A DNA stretch of 64,000 nt from Codonopsis lanceolata (lineage: Eukaryota > Streptophyta > Magnoliopsida > Asterales > Campanulaceae). The DNA lies in contig CM028378.1 in assembly GCA_013146195.2 (NCBI GenBank), forward strand, positions 88,284,295 to 88,348,294, in the 5' to 3' direction. A model generated the notes under the pieces. That model was not told the origin of the DNA, made no database searches, and was given only the letters and a program-made list of their open reading frames with translations. Position numbers and translations under genes: made by a program. Of this stretch, positions 22,301 through 32,500 are shown in pieces (the stretch's first letter is position 1; each line of letters starts with the position of its first letter).

Positions 22301-25300
22301 TTTGATGAGATCAGATAGAATCCAAAGAAATGATCCCATCTGACCTTATTGGTTTATTGTGCATCAAAAAGCTCTAATGAAAATGATCTCTAAGACCATT
22401 CAAAACTAACAACTGATCAAAAGCTTAATTGCGGAAAGACAGTGTAAGCATTGTCATCATGCTCTAATGAATTTATTCTAGTCAGTAGAATAGATGAAAA
22501 TTATTATGGGAAACTTACAGCTTTGCATGATGGACATCGACGGTAGATCCGATTGTTTTCAGCTCTCACGCTGGTCTTCTGACCTTTACAAAAAGCACAA
22601 AGCAACCACCCTCTCCCGTTGCAAGGTTCACATGCAATTCCCACATCAACCTTTCATATTGAACACTTCTTAGTACTAGATTGCATTTGCTCAGAGTATC
22701 TCTTATGGAAAAAATTGATAGAAATAGAAATTGTCATCAATAGGAAGAATATACATAAGTGAATAAGAAATCCACAAACAACAAGTAGAAAATGAAACAG
22801 GACATAAAAACCCAGAGCTTCCTGCCAATATCTCACCAGGTTAGTCAAAAGGCAGGCCCCTCAAAATCCCCAACACTTGGCCCAAAGAGAGGCCAAAAAG
22901 ATCACAAGCTCACATAGCAGATTAATATTGACTTCTAGCTATCAAAAAATTCTAGTGTTCCTATCAAGATACACCGAAGGATAGCAAAGATGGCACAATT
23001 CCAAAGCTTTCTCCCCCCCTTTATCTTTCCAAAGCCCTTCCATTTCTGAACTGACAAATCCTCCACTTTACCCACAAAAGTGAAGCCATACTACAGTCAA
23101 GAAAGAGGTGCAGATGTGTCTCACTAGCCTTCAACAAAGGACATAGTGATCCTAGTACTGAATGTTGCTTTACGTTGTCTTCTTTGCCTCCAATAGTTAG
23201 TATTAAGCTCCCCATGAATTAGAGACCAAACAAAGGCATGGAATATTAGAGCAACATAAGGAACCATAAATGATTGATTACTAGAGAACCGACGGACAAA
23301 GGTTCCAAAGGCGCCTATCAGCAGAATCCTAAGGAACATACCCAAGAGAGGAATAAGAGATAGTGAGTTCTCTCTCTCATTAGGAAATCAGAGGAAATTG
23401 AAATCCCAAGAGAGATTTTCATGGTTAGATGGAATGAAACTAGCTATAGAAGCCCCATGAAACGAAGATAAATCAAAAGCTGTGGAAACGGAAGGAAGGG
23501 TCTTCCTCAGCCCACAAATCCTCCCAGAAATGTTTACACCAAGATAATGGAGTTCTTCAAACTCTCTCCGGTTAGGATTTCTAAAGAAATGCAAACCCCG
23601 ATATAGGATTTCATTGTTAGAGAAAATGAAACTAGATATAGGAGCCCCATGAAAAGACGATAAATGAAAAGGATGTGGAAACACAAAAAGTAAGAGGCCT
23701 TCCCCAAACCCAGAATCCTCTCAAAAATGAACATGGCAGCCATTACCATCTCTATACGAAATATGAGGAGGAAAGAATCAAGTAACTAGGAAATAAATTT
23801 CCAAGAACTCGGATGGGAAGTCTTTATCGAAGGTTTAGCATTCCATATATTCTAATGGAGACCAAATTTGCTTCTTATCAAATGATGCCTAAGAGAAATC
23901 AGTTCATGGGGAAACCATCATAGCCACTTCACCATCAAGGATCTGTTCTTGAGCACTAAGCTACCCAAGGCGAAGTCCTTCTTAACGATAGATTTACACA
24001 GACTCCCAGCCCAAAAATGATTGTTCTCATCACCGACCAACAAAAAATCACTCATGAGTCTTTCCAAGGTAGAGGGCACTTCCAAGAACTTCACACCTTG
24101 GCCTGCGGAAGAAGCAATTTTAGGGATCCATCAAATACTTATAGTAGGAACCTAAAGGACCCTAATCCCCAAATGATCCTTTTTACCCCCGACCAAAAAA
24201 CATCCCTCATCGGTCTTTCTAAGGTAGAGGGCACTCTCCAAATATGAAACATAACTCTTTTAAGTGAAACATCTCACAACAAAAAAAACAGGACCCTTTA
24301 AGCGAAAAGGATAATCTGAAAATCACGTGTGTGTGAATACTTATTTGCAACATTATAGATTATTTTAGTAAAATTAAAAAAGGACTAACGGTAATAGAAA
24401 TTATTTCCAAAAAAGGTAAGGAAAAAAACATAATACTCAACCATTGGTTGAAAGTAGATCAATCCTCGATTCAGTGTGAGTAAGATTGGTTTGTGCCCAA
24501 GAAAGCGCTCTTTTGCCTTGAAGATTGCTCACATTCGTATCACTCCAAAAACAGAAAATACCATTTCATTCTTGGAATACACTCTTGTCTTCATCACACC
24601 ATGTTGTGCCGTTGCGATGGTTAACCCAGTTATGCAACAACCTTTACTTACAGTACGTAACAGTAATGGACAACTTTTTCTAGATCCCAAGAAAATTCCC
24701 CACAGTGGGTTGTAACAGTAACAACCCACTAACATTACCAAGTAATGGTGTTAGATAATGATGGCCTACCATATTTCAAACCATACCAGCATCCAACATT
24801 GCCATCCGGCAACTGACTTTGTCACTACTATATTCATCATCACCACCATACTTTCCCAGGCAACAAGACTGCACCACCATAACGATCAAAATTATTGCCA
24901 CCACCAATATGTAGCTGCCTCCATGACCACCATCACAAGATGAATTACTCCATGGCTGCCCCTATCATTATGCTGTCACCATCGCAAAACCATTTAACGC
25001 ACCAACATTACAGTACTATTTCAATCTCCACAAGTACCAGCACCACTACCCACAGGTGTTTCTCGCATCAATAGCATGAATAACACTTCAACAGCACTTT
25101 ACTGAGGTTACCGTGTTTACCTATCAATGTAACATTAAACTCTCCTCATTTTTAATCTCATAACCCAAGTCATTATATCACGCTCTGTTTGTGGATTTTT
25201 TTGTCATAAACTCTAGTATATAGTATTATTAACTTTTCATACTCCTACGAATGATCTAATTAAGAGAAAGTCAAAGTGTCTTCTACATTGAGACAAAAAG

Positions 25301-26764
25301 TACTGTACATTTATATTATCATAAACTACTAAAACTGTAGTGAACGTAGGGCATGTCCCTCCAGCCACAGTCTCTAAGCCACCAAAGAACAGAGGAAGGG
25401 ATTAGCAGAAGTTTCACTTAGGTGAAATGAACAACAGTAACATCTTCTCAATAATGCTAAACACATTCTTTGGTAAAATGAGTAAGCTGCAACTGTATTT
25501 CCTGAATGTTACAACACACACTAATCACCAACTATAACCTCCCAGCACAAAGTAAGGTTCTTTCCAATTCTCGACTCTGACCATAATCTCTTCCGTAAGT
25601 TCCTTAGAATCACTCAGGCAAAGCTCAATTGAAATCAAAGAAGCATCCCAAATATTTCCAAACAAAATCTCCCTGCCAACTTCACCTGCAAAAGTCTTGT
25701 GGACCTAAAATTGCTAAAATATCCTTTCAAAATATCATATATCAAGCTTCACCATGCAGAGCGAACTTACGAAACATAATTAATCACATTGTAAAGCATA
25801 TATGGCCAAACAAGCCATTTTCAGTTCTTGTTAAATGCTAAAGAGCATAAAGGCCTCCATTGGTACATAGATATAAAATTGATTTCACGAAATTAATCAC
25901 TTATAATGAGGTTCCTCATAATTGGATGCAGATTAAATTCCTAAAAAGTGTTTGGTAACATCAACAATGTGACTTTTACTTATTTTTTCTTTTCAAGGAA
26001 AGATGAAAAAGAGTAAGGCAGTAACAATACGACAACTTTATAAAAATTAACATCTTTCATTCTTTTAAACTTTGGTGAAATGAATTATCTAACATTAGTA
26101 AAGTAAGAAAATTGAATTAATATGTTAAAAACTAATTTTTATAATGGAAATAGTCAAATAAAAACAACTTATTAATTTATAGGGAACATATATTTCTCAA
26201 ATAACTATTGAAGAGAGCAGGGATCAACTTGAGATTAAATGAAATTATTTTATAAACCTAACATATGAAAGGGTGGGGCTAACTATACCAAAAAATCCAC
26301 TTTCTACGCCCTATTTTCTGCAATGTAAGCCACACGTTACAATAACTCAATGCAGGAAGGAAATGGAGGGTAGAAAGTGGGTTTTGGGGTGTGGTTAGCT
26401 TCAGCCATATGAAATTATAGAATGATACAATTGTCTTTTTACAATAATTCCAAACATTAATAATCCAAATACCACCCCCTCCATTAAGAATTTAGGATTC
26501 ATATTCCCTTCCCAAATTACCATTAGCAAACCAAACGTTAACGGAATCAACTATTCGGAATCGAATCTAGTTCTGTGTACCAATCGAGGGTCAAAGAGTA
26601 AATATTACCTCGTGTTGTTGCTGTTGGAGGGATGAGCAGCTTAAGTGGTTCTTCAACGAAGTCTCCCAAAATGCCGATTTTACCGGCAACAGTGGCAAGA
26701 AACTCTTTGAAAATGACGAATTTAACGGCAACAATGGCTGCAAATGGAGCTTCATTGTCGCCAT
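16509..26764 (-). CDS. Small DnaJ-type zinc-finger protein, probably plastid-targeted (three exons, 124 aa)
   Basis: Coding exons are 26764-26609, 22650-22519 and 16595-16509, all joined in phase 0 with GT-AG borders. The 124-residue product has a Ser/Leu-rich N-terminus of about 52 residues, like a chloroplast transit peptide. The cysteine-rich DnaJ-type domain follows: CEPCNGRG and CAFCKG (exon 2), CPSCKA (end of exon 2), then CSKCKVFKCVTFP (exon 3). Four CxxC pairs can bind two zinc ions. Proteins of this small family lack the J domain and act as chaperone-like factors in plastids. The size fits the usual 120-150 residues. No frame break is seen, so the gene may be functional. Introns of 3,958 and 5,923 bp are packed with transposons. 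The exact orthologue is not assigned. Confidence 0.85.
16596..17865. other. Intron 2 sequence, no supported gene
   Basis: Part of the 5.9-kb second intron of the DnaJ-like gene. A minus-strand frame at 17389-17577 encodes a glycine- and tryptophan-rich hydrophobic stretch (VGGGVGSGIPVGAVGG) but is bounded by stops and matches no family I know. An 18-bp tandem repeat (TGCCTTGTACCAGATAAA-type) lies at 17400-17430. Confidence 0.4.
17866..18722. repeat. Three diverged direct repeats in intron 2
   Basis: Blocks at about 17866-17992, 18389-18525 and 18593-18722 each carry GATTGAACAAATTTG...GTTAGAGCA...GTCAGAAAC-AAACTTG-GG in the same order. The first and third also share TGAATCTGAGT and TCAAGTA-AGTCT-AGCCTGCT. 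Copies differ at many positions and the middle one has lost internal sequence. Origin unknown. Confidence 0.65.
18723..19089 (+). other. Unidentified coding-like relic split by a hAT MITE
   Basis: 18772-18966 is open on the plus strand with a QQQQ stretch and acidic residues (GEDDDEQIK). Downstream, short open segments rich in D/E are broken by stops. The sequence continues beyond the MITE at 19840-19900. No family is recognised; it may be a decayed gene fragment. Confidence 0.25.
19090..19839. mobile_element. Non-autonomous hAT element (750 bp)
   Basis: Ends TAGGGGTGTAAACC... and ...CACTTACACTCCTA are imperfect inverted repeats. The flanking octamers CTTTGTAC and GTTTGCAG are degenerate duplicates. 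Subterminal regions are built from GGTTCGGTT / GAACCGAA motifs, like the element at 53812-54452. An (AT)n tract occupies the centre. Confidence 0.7.
19244..19328. repeat. (AT)n microsatellite inside the hAT element
   Basis: About 36 AT units grading into GTATAT/GTGTGT variants. Confidence 0.9.
19840..20488. other. Intron 2 sequence, no supported gene
   Basis: Purine-rich sequence continuous with the relic at 18723-19089, then AT-rich DNA. No open frame with a recognised domain. Confidence 0.4.
20489..22186. mobile_element. Non-autonomous hAT-like element with nested MULE MITE
   Basis: Inverted ends TAGGGCTGCCAATGGG and the inverse of CCCATTGTTAGGCCTA (12 of 16 match). Subterminal zones on both sides are saturated with GATCTGGATC / GGATCAGATC motifs. 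A clear 8-bp target duplication was not seen at the exact ends, although AATAACTA occurs just outside both. A Mutator-type MITE occupies 20812-21335. Confidence 0.6.
20812..21335. mobile_element. Mutator-like MITE (524 bp)
   Basis: A perfect 9-bp duplication TTCAATTTT (20803-20811 and 21336-21344) flanks inverted ends GGGTAAATTATAAATAACC and the inverse of GGTTACTTGTAATTTACCC. The 9-bp duplication with long terminal inverted repeats is the MULE signature. No coding capacity. Confidence 0.88.
22187..22518. other. Intron 2 sequence next to exon 2
   Basis: AT-rich, no features beyond the splice donor of exon 2. Confidence 0.5.
22519..22650 (-). CDS. DnaJ-type zinc-finger protein, exon 2
   Basis: Forty-four codons starting VDVGIACEPCNGRG and ending CPSCKA. 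Acceptor AG at 22652-22651 and a consensus GTAAGT donor at 22518-22513. It holds three of the four CxxC pairs, the first being a true CxxCxGxG DnaJ repeat. Confidence 0.88.
22990..23345 (-). pseudogene. LINE reverse-transcriptase zinc-binding (zf-RVT) remnant
   Basis: On the minus strand 23345-23124 gives VPYVALIFHAFVWSLIHG followed by ELNTNYWRQRR. An overlapping frame 23215-23021 gives LCPLLKASETHLHLFLDCSM followed by ASLLWVKW. Together they follow the order of the zf-RVT domain at the C-terminus of plant L1 ORF2, although two of the usual cysteines are changed. At least one frameshift separates them. It lies in intron 1 of the DnaJ-like gene in the same orientation. Confidence 0.6.
23395..23735. 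repeat. Diverged direct duplication, ~185 bp period
   Basis: 23395-23535 and about 23580-23735 share AATGAAACTAG-TATAG-AGCCCCATGAAA and GATAAAT...TGTGGAAAC, in the same order and spacing. Intronic; possibly part of the LINE or an older element. Confidence 0.55.
24017..24245. repeat. Diverged direct duplication, ~147 bp period
   Basis: CACCGACCAACAAAAAATC...AAGGTAGAGGGCACTTCCAA is repeated as CCCGACCAAAAAACATC...AAGGTAGAGGGCACTCTCCAA. Intron 1 of the DnaJ-like gene. Confidence 0.6.
24246..26608. other. Intron 1 of the DnaJ-like gene, remainder
   Basis: AT-rich with CACCA-rich low-complexity sequence at 24780-25060. No additional exon is required, because exons 1 and 2 join in phase with a complete family-size protein. 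A foldback pair near 26270-26400 (CACTTTCTACCCT / AGGGTAGAAAGTG style) suggests a short MITE. Confidence 0.4.
26609..26764 (-). CDS. DnaJ-type zinc-finger protein, exon 1 (transit peptide)
   Basis: Encodes MATMKLHLQPLLPLNSSF through SSLQQQQHE, 52 residues rich in Ser, Leu and Lys with few acids, like a plastid transit peptide. The ATG at 26764 is the first in frame after non-ATG codons. The exon ends GAG before a GT donor at 26608-26607, phase 0. Confidence 0.78.
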
Positions 26765-26970
26765 ACTATACACCAACAACAAAAACGCCAATACATTTTC
26801 CCTCTCACGGGATAAGAGATATGTAGAGTAACTGAGTAAGGCTACCTTATCTCAAACAAAATAACACAAACGGCTCGCCACAAACCCCAACCGTTTTAAG
26901 AACTCCTAATATCTTTATCACCGTCAACTTTACATATTTTACCATCTCTACAACTATTAATTTTAAAATA
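26765..26970 (-). promoter_or_regulatory. 5' flank of the DnaJ-like gene
   Basis: About 200 bp between the ATG and a Stowaway MITE. It should hold the 5' UTR and core promoter. No unambiguous TATA box was identified. Confidence 0.3.
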
Positions 26971-27168
26971 CTCCCTCCGAAATATATTTTGGGAGAGTTT
27001 TTTTTTTCCAATTCTACTCATATTTATTGATTTCATAACTTGTATTTGGTTTTTAGACAAAAATATCAAGATATCTCATTAATATTTTGATAAGAGTAAT
27101 TTAGTTTTTATAATATGTTTAGTCTGTATGAAAAACCTCAAAACATCATATATTTTGGACGGAGGGAG
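26971..27168. mobile_element. Stowaway MITE (198 bp) in the DnaJ-like promoter
   Basis: Starts CTCCCTCCGAAATATATTTT after TA and ends AAAATA-type inverse ...TATTTTGGACGGAGGGAG. TIR sequence and length are typical of plant Stowaway/Mariner MITEs. It lies about 200 bp upstream of the DnaJ-like ATG. Confidence 0.85.
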
Positions 27169-27609
27169 AATCTTTTTTCAATTTATATTAACAAATAAAT
27201 TTGATATTACATAAATTATGAAATTCAAAGTTATATTAATATTAATTTTTAAATATTATTTATTTATTATAATTTTGATATTAATATTATAATATAATAT
27301 TATTATATTAGAATAATACAAAAATCAATAATTTTTTTATCTATAATCCATTCATTAATATATATTACTATATTGACGAGTTAAATTAATATAATTAACT
27401 ACTTAACTATAATTCGAATATTGTTTATTTTTGATGAAAAAATAATGACAATAATTTGAAATATAATGATTGAAATGGAAATTCTGACAAACAACAATAC
27501 AACAACTACAATAAAAATTATAGAAATACAACGACAAACAAACCAGAACGCCCATATTTGGAAAATACAATAATTATAAAAGCGATGATTATTGAAACAC
27601 CAACATACT
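27169..27609. other. Very AT-rich DNA
   Basis: Dominated by TAATATTA-type sequence to about 27480. No gene seen. The 3' end of the PIF/Harbinger element should be somewhere here. Confidence 0.4.
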
Positions 27610-28918
27610 AATTGTCAAGAAGTCTTCATATATTTTCAATCAAATCATGCAACAGGCGTCGATGTGATTATTTATCTCGAACGACACATCTTTTTTTAAG
27701 ATATTTTTTGTACTCTGGAATACGTTCATTAAAATATTATCATGCTAAGTTACCAAACATTTGGCACACGGTTGTAAGTATCTCATTCATTTTCGACAAT
27801 CATATTATGCAATATGATACAAGAATTCATAATTTTTCCCAACATAGATGTCTCTCATATAAATGTTGGGGCTCCTATGATTACAAACCATGCATGCAGT
27901 ACCCCAAATACACGATCAATATCCTTCTTCGCTGCCTCTTGATGTAAGCAAAAAACTTATGTTTTTCACTTTCCGGGTGTCGAATGGACCGGATAAATAT
28001 AGCCATGTAGGATATATATCATCGGTTAAATAGTAACACAAGTTATACTGGTTACCATTAACATTAAAAGCTACTGCTGGGGCTACGTCATTACAAATAT
28101 CGTTAAAAACTGGAGATCGATCAAGGACATTTATATCATTACACGTACCTGGAGTACCAAAGAATGCATGTCATATCCACAAATCATAGAAGTGACTGCT
28201 TCGAGAAAAATGGTCGATCGTCTTTACATCCCCTTGGGCGTGCTGACCTTCGCAAGCCACCGAACAATTCTTCTATTCCCGGTGCATGCAATCTATGCTA
28301 CCAAAAAACCCGCGTGTCTCCCCAACATGAAGCAAACGTTGGAGGTTCACCTCTGTTGGTTTTCTTAAGTACCGTTCTTCAAAAACACTAACCACACATT
28401 TAGCAAACTTTTTCACACATCGAAATATTGTGGTTTTTTCCCATAGGAACATAGTCATCACATGCATCATCGGACATTCCGTAAGCAAACATGCATTCTT
28501 ATAAGAGCAATGCATTTTTTAAATGGTGATAAACCAGGTTTCCCACTGACTTCAAATCGTTATTGAAACTATGGAGTATGAGCACTAAGAGCTTGCACCA
28601 CTCGGAGGAAGACATGTCTTCGCATCCGAAATCTGGTGCGAAAAAGTTGGTCGGTGTTTGTTGAATTATCCGTAAAGTAGTCTGAATACAAGCGTTGATG
28701 GCCATTAACACGATTTCTATCTTTATAGATACGTTAACGAACTTTGGTTTCTACTTGTTGAGATATTAGTTCTCATATGATTTGGCGCTTGCGACGTCGA
28801 CGACCGGAAATGTCAAACATATATTCTTCCACACTTTTTTACATTTCTCTTTCAATTTCATTGAAATTTTCTTCATCTTCACTTCAGTGTGAGAATTGAA
28901 ACTAGAACTCGAAGACAT
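27610..28918 (-). pseudogene. PIF/Harbinger transposase (ORF2) pseudogene
   Basis: Minus strand, candidate start ATG at 28918 (MSSSSSFNSHTE). In order it shows an RRRRKRQI basic block, FGCEDMSSSEWCKLLV, ERYLRKPTEVNLQRLL, the DDE-region segment GFFGSIDCMHREWKNC, YDLWICHAFFGTPGTCNDIN, AVAFNVNGNQYNLCYYLTD followed by DIYPW, and the C-terminal CIILHNMIVEN. This is the HARBI1-like DDE nuclease of plant PIF/Harbinger elements. Several frameshifts and stops scatter it over frames, so it is dead. It lies about 1 kb downstream of a same-strand Myb/SANT-like ORF (29901-39800), the usual partner. Confidence 0.85.
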
Positions 28919-29182
28919 AGTTGCCTATGTATGGTTAATTTTTTTATGAAGTGTTGGAGATGTTTGATATGGTTGGTTGATGTATGGTTAGTTTATATAT
29001 ACAGAAATGGTTGGTTGATGTATTGTTAATTTATGGATGACAAAAGTCTACATAAATGGATGGATGGCAAAAGTCTCATAATTGATGCATGATAAGACTT
29101 GACATAAATGATAGATAACAAAAAATTATGGATGATAAGACTTGACATATTTTTTGGCAATAAAAGTCTTTATGGATGATTA
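28919..29182. other. Spacer between Harbinger ORF1 and ORF2
   Basis: Contains diverged repeats of TTGGTTGATGTATGGTTA and GGATG-ATAAGACTTGACAT blocks (28975-29165). Likely non-coding interior of the Harbinger element. Confidence 0.4.
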
Positions 29183-29624
29183 GAGCATCCTCAATGTGTA
29201 TATTCTTAATACAACTTCTTAACTAGGTCTCATTGCCACCTACACATTTTTCTCTTCTTACATACTTAAGAATAAATCTTCCCATTGTATACTATTCTTA
29301 CACAACTTCTTACACAAAAAATATTAAATTTAACACCATCTAAAAAAACAAAACCCTTCACACACAACCCCCCACACACCCGACCCACTTCCTCTCTCAC
29401 TGTCTGACCGCCCCCTCCCCCCCCCAAACCACCCGGCCCCCCCTCCCTTGCCCCAAAAGCCTGTACCCTGCCACTTTTCCCATTTTCCTATACAAATAGG
29501 AACTTCCTATTTTGGAAGTTGGCATTGCTCCCTCTCCTATGTGGAGAATAAGAATTGTACAATGGTGAAGGATTTGGGAAATTCTTAATAAGAATTCACA
29601 TAAGAATTTACAATCGAGATGCTC
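29183..29624. mobile_element. Tourist-type (PIF/Harbinger) MITE (442 bp)
   Basis: Inverted ends GAGCATCCTCAATG... and the inverse of ...CAATCGAGATGCTC, flanked by a 3-bp TTA duplication (29180-29182 and 29625-29627), the target preference of PIF/Harbinger. It has a C-rich core and no coding capacity. It sits only 265 bp upstream of the transposase pseudogene. Confidence 0.8.
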
Positions 29625-29627
29625 TTA

Positions 29628-29900
29628 TAAATGTAAACTTTTTGGGATTGTTTTTTTTTTCCTTCAACTTATGGATGATAAAATTGATCAAAGATGATAA
29701 ATATTTATCATCTTTGCACTTGATAAAACTTGACTTCTTTTTTGCAAGAAAAGTCTACATAATTGATTATTGATGCAAAGTTTGTGGGATTGGTTTTTTT
29801 TTTCAACTTATGGAAATTATCATTATCATTAAAAACACATTACATGAAAATTAAACACAAATTACAGCAGAATTAAAGACAAATTAAACACAAATCAACT
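29628..29900. other. Spacer downstream of Harbinger ORF1
   Basis: AT-rich, includes another TTATGGATGATAAAATTGA-type repeat related to the spacer at 28919-29182. No gene. Confidence 0.4.
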
Positions 29901-30025
29901 TCAACAATTCACAATACAACCTTGCACAATTGTTTTGTTTTCTTTCTTGGTCAACCATTTCAATTGTCTCATAGCTTGTTTCCTCTTGGATTGTCGTAGT
30001 CTCTCTTCTGTGATATTGCAATATC
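29901..30025 (-). pseudogene. PIF/Harbinger ORF1-like protein, segment 3 of 3 (C-terminus)
   Basis: After the solo LTR the frame continues with NITEERLRQSKRKQAMRQLK, then basic residues and a TGA stop at 29903-29901. The charged coiled-coil-like tail is normal for this protein type. Continuity with segment 2 is exact when the ATATC duplication is counted once. Confidence 0.75.
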
Positions 30026-30600
30026 TGTAGACACCACCCCAATTTCATACCTCTTTTATAATATCCTATAATATATTATTACAAAATATATGGACTAAAA
30101 ATTACTATTTATACATTTCAGGGACTAAAGCGTCAAAGGAAACATGGAAGGGACCTAAACGTCAAAAAGTAACAAGAAAAATGGGAAAATTGCAAAAAGG
30201 CAGAAATGAGCGCAGCGCCCAAAAAGACATGTACCGCCCCCATTTGAAGCTGTACCATGCCCAACCCAATTTGACTTGTACCGCTCCCAAAATATGTTGT
30301 ATCACACCCGAAAAGTTCATGTAGGGCGCCCATTTGTTGTGCACCCCTGCTTCTGCTCTAGCCAATTTCAGATGCTACTTTTGGTTACCCAGCCCTCTGT
30401 GCGCGGCGGCTGAACCCCTAAACATCTAAAGCACCTCCTAAACCGTTTGAGAGGTTTGACTCGTGCGAAGGAAGCCACCCAGCCTCCCTATAAAAACAAC
30501 ATTTCTTCAGATGGAAAAAGGGGACGCAAAAGGAAAAAAAGGGACATAGATCGTACCCAAACCCTTGTTATTTTTATTATTATTTTAATGGCTTGAAAGG

Positions 30601-30940
30601 CTACAATAATAGATATATGATGTCTTTGGTGTGGCTAAAACAAATGGTACCTCTGGTGAGGCTTTGATCATCCGACCTCTCGATTGAGAGTTGTGAAGTA
30701 CCAGGGTGCCTCTGGTAGGGCTTGAACACTCGACCACTCCGTTAAGATAAGTGAGTAGCTAAATGGGGCCTTTTGGATATGGCTTGAACAAAAACGATGC
30801 CTCTGGAAAGGCTTGAATACCCAGCCTCTCTATTGAGAGTTGTAAAGTCCAGGGTGTCTCCAGTGAGACTTGAACACCCGATCTCTTCGTTAGGAGAAAT
30901 GAGCAGTACCAGTTGAACTAAAGCTCGTTGGTGGCCATTT
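30601..30940 (-). mobile_element. SINE-like array with repeated tRNA-like units
   Basis: On the minus strand it begins GCTTTAGTTCAACTGG (box A-like). It then shows a box B-like GTGTTCAAGTCTC, followed by three more diverged units with GTATTCAAGCC, GTGTTCAAGCC and related cores at about 70-85 bp spacing. Same family as 15184-15512 and 61727-61835. It adjoins the truncated Copia gag at 30941. Confidence 0.55.
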
Positions 30941-31128
30941 TTAATACATTCTATCAATCTTTTATCTATATTGTTCATATATCTTGTAATCTTTTCTTTC
31001 CATATATCAAAGTGATCTTCATAAAAATAGGTACTTGAGTGACATTGTTTCATTGAAAAGCTTTTATGGTTGCCATGATCGATCTTTCAAGTTGTTAGAC
31101 TTGGAAAAATGGATTTTTCAAAAAATTA
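30941..31128 (-). pseudogene. Copia gag N-terminus remnant
   Basis: The minus strand encodes FYEDHFDIWKEKITRYMNN followed by IDKRLIECIKNG, the typical start of Copia gag with its DxWKE-like motif. A candidate ATG lies near 31075, with a frame break before the conserved part. It is cut off by the SINE-like array. Confidence 0.65.
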
Positions 31129-31142
31129 AGCTCTGATACTAA
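31129..31142 (-). other. Primer-binding site of nested Copia element
   Basis: Minus strand ATTAGTATCAGAGC, one mismatch from the complement of initiator tRNA-Met, directly next to the LTR end at 31144. Confidence 0.7.
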
Positions 31143-31143
31143 T

Positions 31144-32500
31144 TGTAAGTTCAGTTGGCAACGAAATAAGGCTAAAGGGGAGGGTGAATAGCCTTATTAA
31201 AAAATTTGGGTTATTTTGAAAACATTCAAAAGATGCAGTAGAAAGGATAAGTTTTCAGCAGCTGATCAACAAGTAGCAGCTGCTGAATTGTAATCTAATT
31301 TGGTTTGGTTTTATTTTGATCACTAAAGTATATAGACTGAACTGAAAGACAATATATTTGACAATTAAGTAAAAGATTCAAGAATGTAACTGGTTGATAC
31401 TTAAGTAGATAACAGCTGCTTAAGTGTTAGAACAGTAGAAACAGCTGGAAAACAATAACAGAATATTTGGAGTGGTTCACAGTGTAAAAACTACTACGTC
31501 TACTATCAAGTTGGTCAAACTTAGATTTTGAAGTGCACTAAATATATTGAAATTCTAAGTGATCACTAATGTATCTTTGTACAACAAAAACTAGTGTTTG
31601 AGGAGTATGATTAATAAATAATCAAACTCGTGCAACAATCAAAGGTTCCTTAAAGATTAAGAAGAAGTAAGGAATAATACAATGATTGTTTAAACTAGAA
31701 CTAGTAAAGAATATCTAGTAATTGTTTAAGGAGAAAAAGTTCTTCAAAGAAAGATTGAAGTTCTGGGTATGAATGAAGGCTTCGACGTGTTTGTCTCTTT
31801 TTAGTGCTTTGAAGATTTGAAATTTTTGAATAATGAGCACGTAATTATGCGAAAAGTTGTTTCTTCAATCCTTGTTTCAAGTGTTTTATAGAGATATCCA
31901 GAATTGTAGCCGTTTGAGAGAGCAAGGTTGAATATTGAATTTCTTGACCAAATGATGATCACGATCTTTCATTGAATGCCCGGAAATCTTAAGAGACAAA
32001 AAGTATTCACTAGCATGAAATATTAAAGAGAATGGTTAGCTAGGTTAGAATATATAAAGAATATTTAAGACATGCATGAAAGTTTTCTATTGACAAGACA
32101 TGTGAATAGTTCTTTTGTTAAAAAAGATGACCAAAATAATGTTTTATAATAAGCGCTTGAAGGTCAAATATTTCACCAGAAAAGCAGTGTTCAGCAGATA
32201 TAAAATTTTGAGTGAATAAGCATGTGCTGACACTGTTATCAGCAGCTGCTACCTGCCGATGACTTTAAACTTTAAGCAAATAGAATGTAACAAGTAAGAA
32301 GACTGTTTTAAACAAAGTCAAAAGGGGTATCTTCTGTATTTTAAACAAAAGAAGATATCTATTTGTTAAAGGTTTAATAGATAGATTTAGATTTGATACA
32401 AAGTTTAAGTTAAAACCGTTTTAAGGATTTTCGAAAAAATATAAACTAGCTGTTTTAACTTAATGGTTTTAAGTAAACCTAAAGTATACAAGTTTCTACA
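31144..32500 (-). repeat. 5' LTR of nested truncated Copia element
   Basis: A 1,357-bp segment with TGTA...TACA ends, adjacent to a primer-binding site and gag start on the minus strand. Contains several CAGCTG / CAGCAGCTGCTAC-type blocks. The rest of the element is lost. Confidence 0.7.

Noticed and set aside
24780..25060. CACCA-rich stretch as a coding repeat protein
   Set aside because: Stops in all frames and low complexity; it lies within intron 1 of the DnaJ-like gene.
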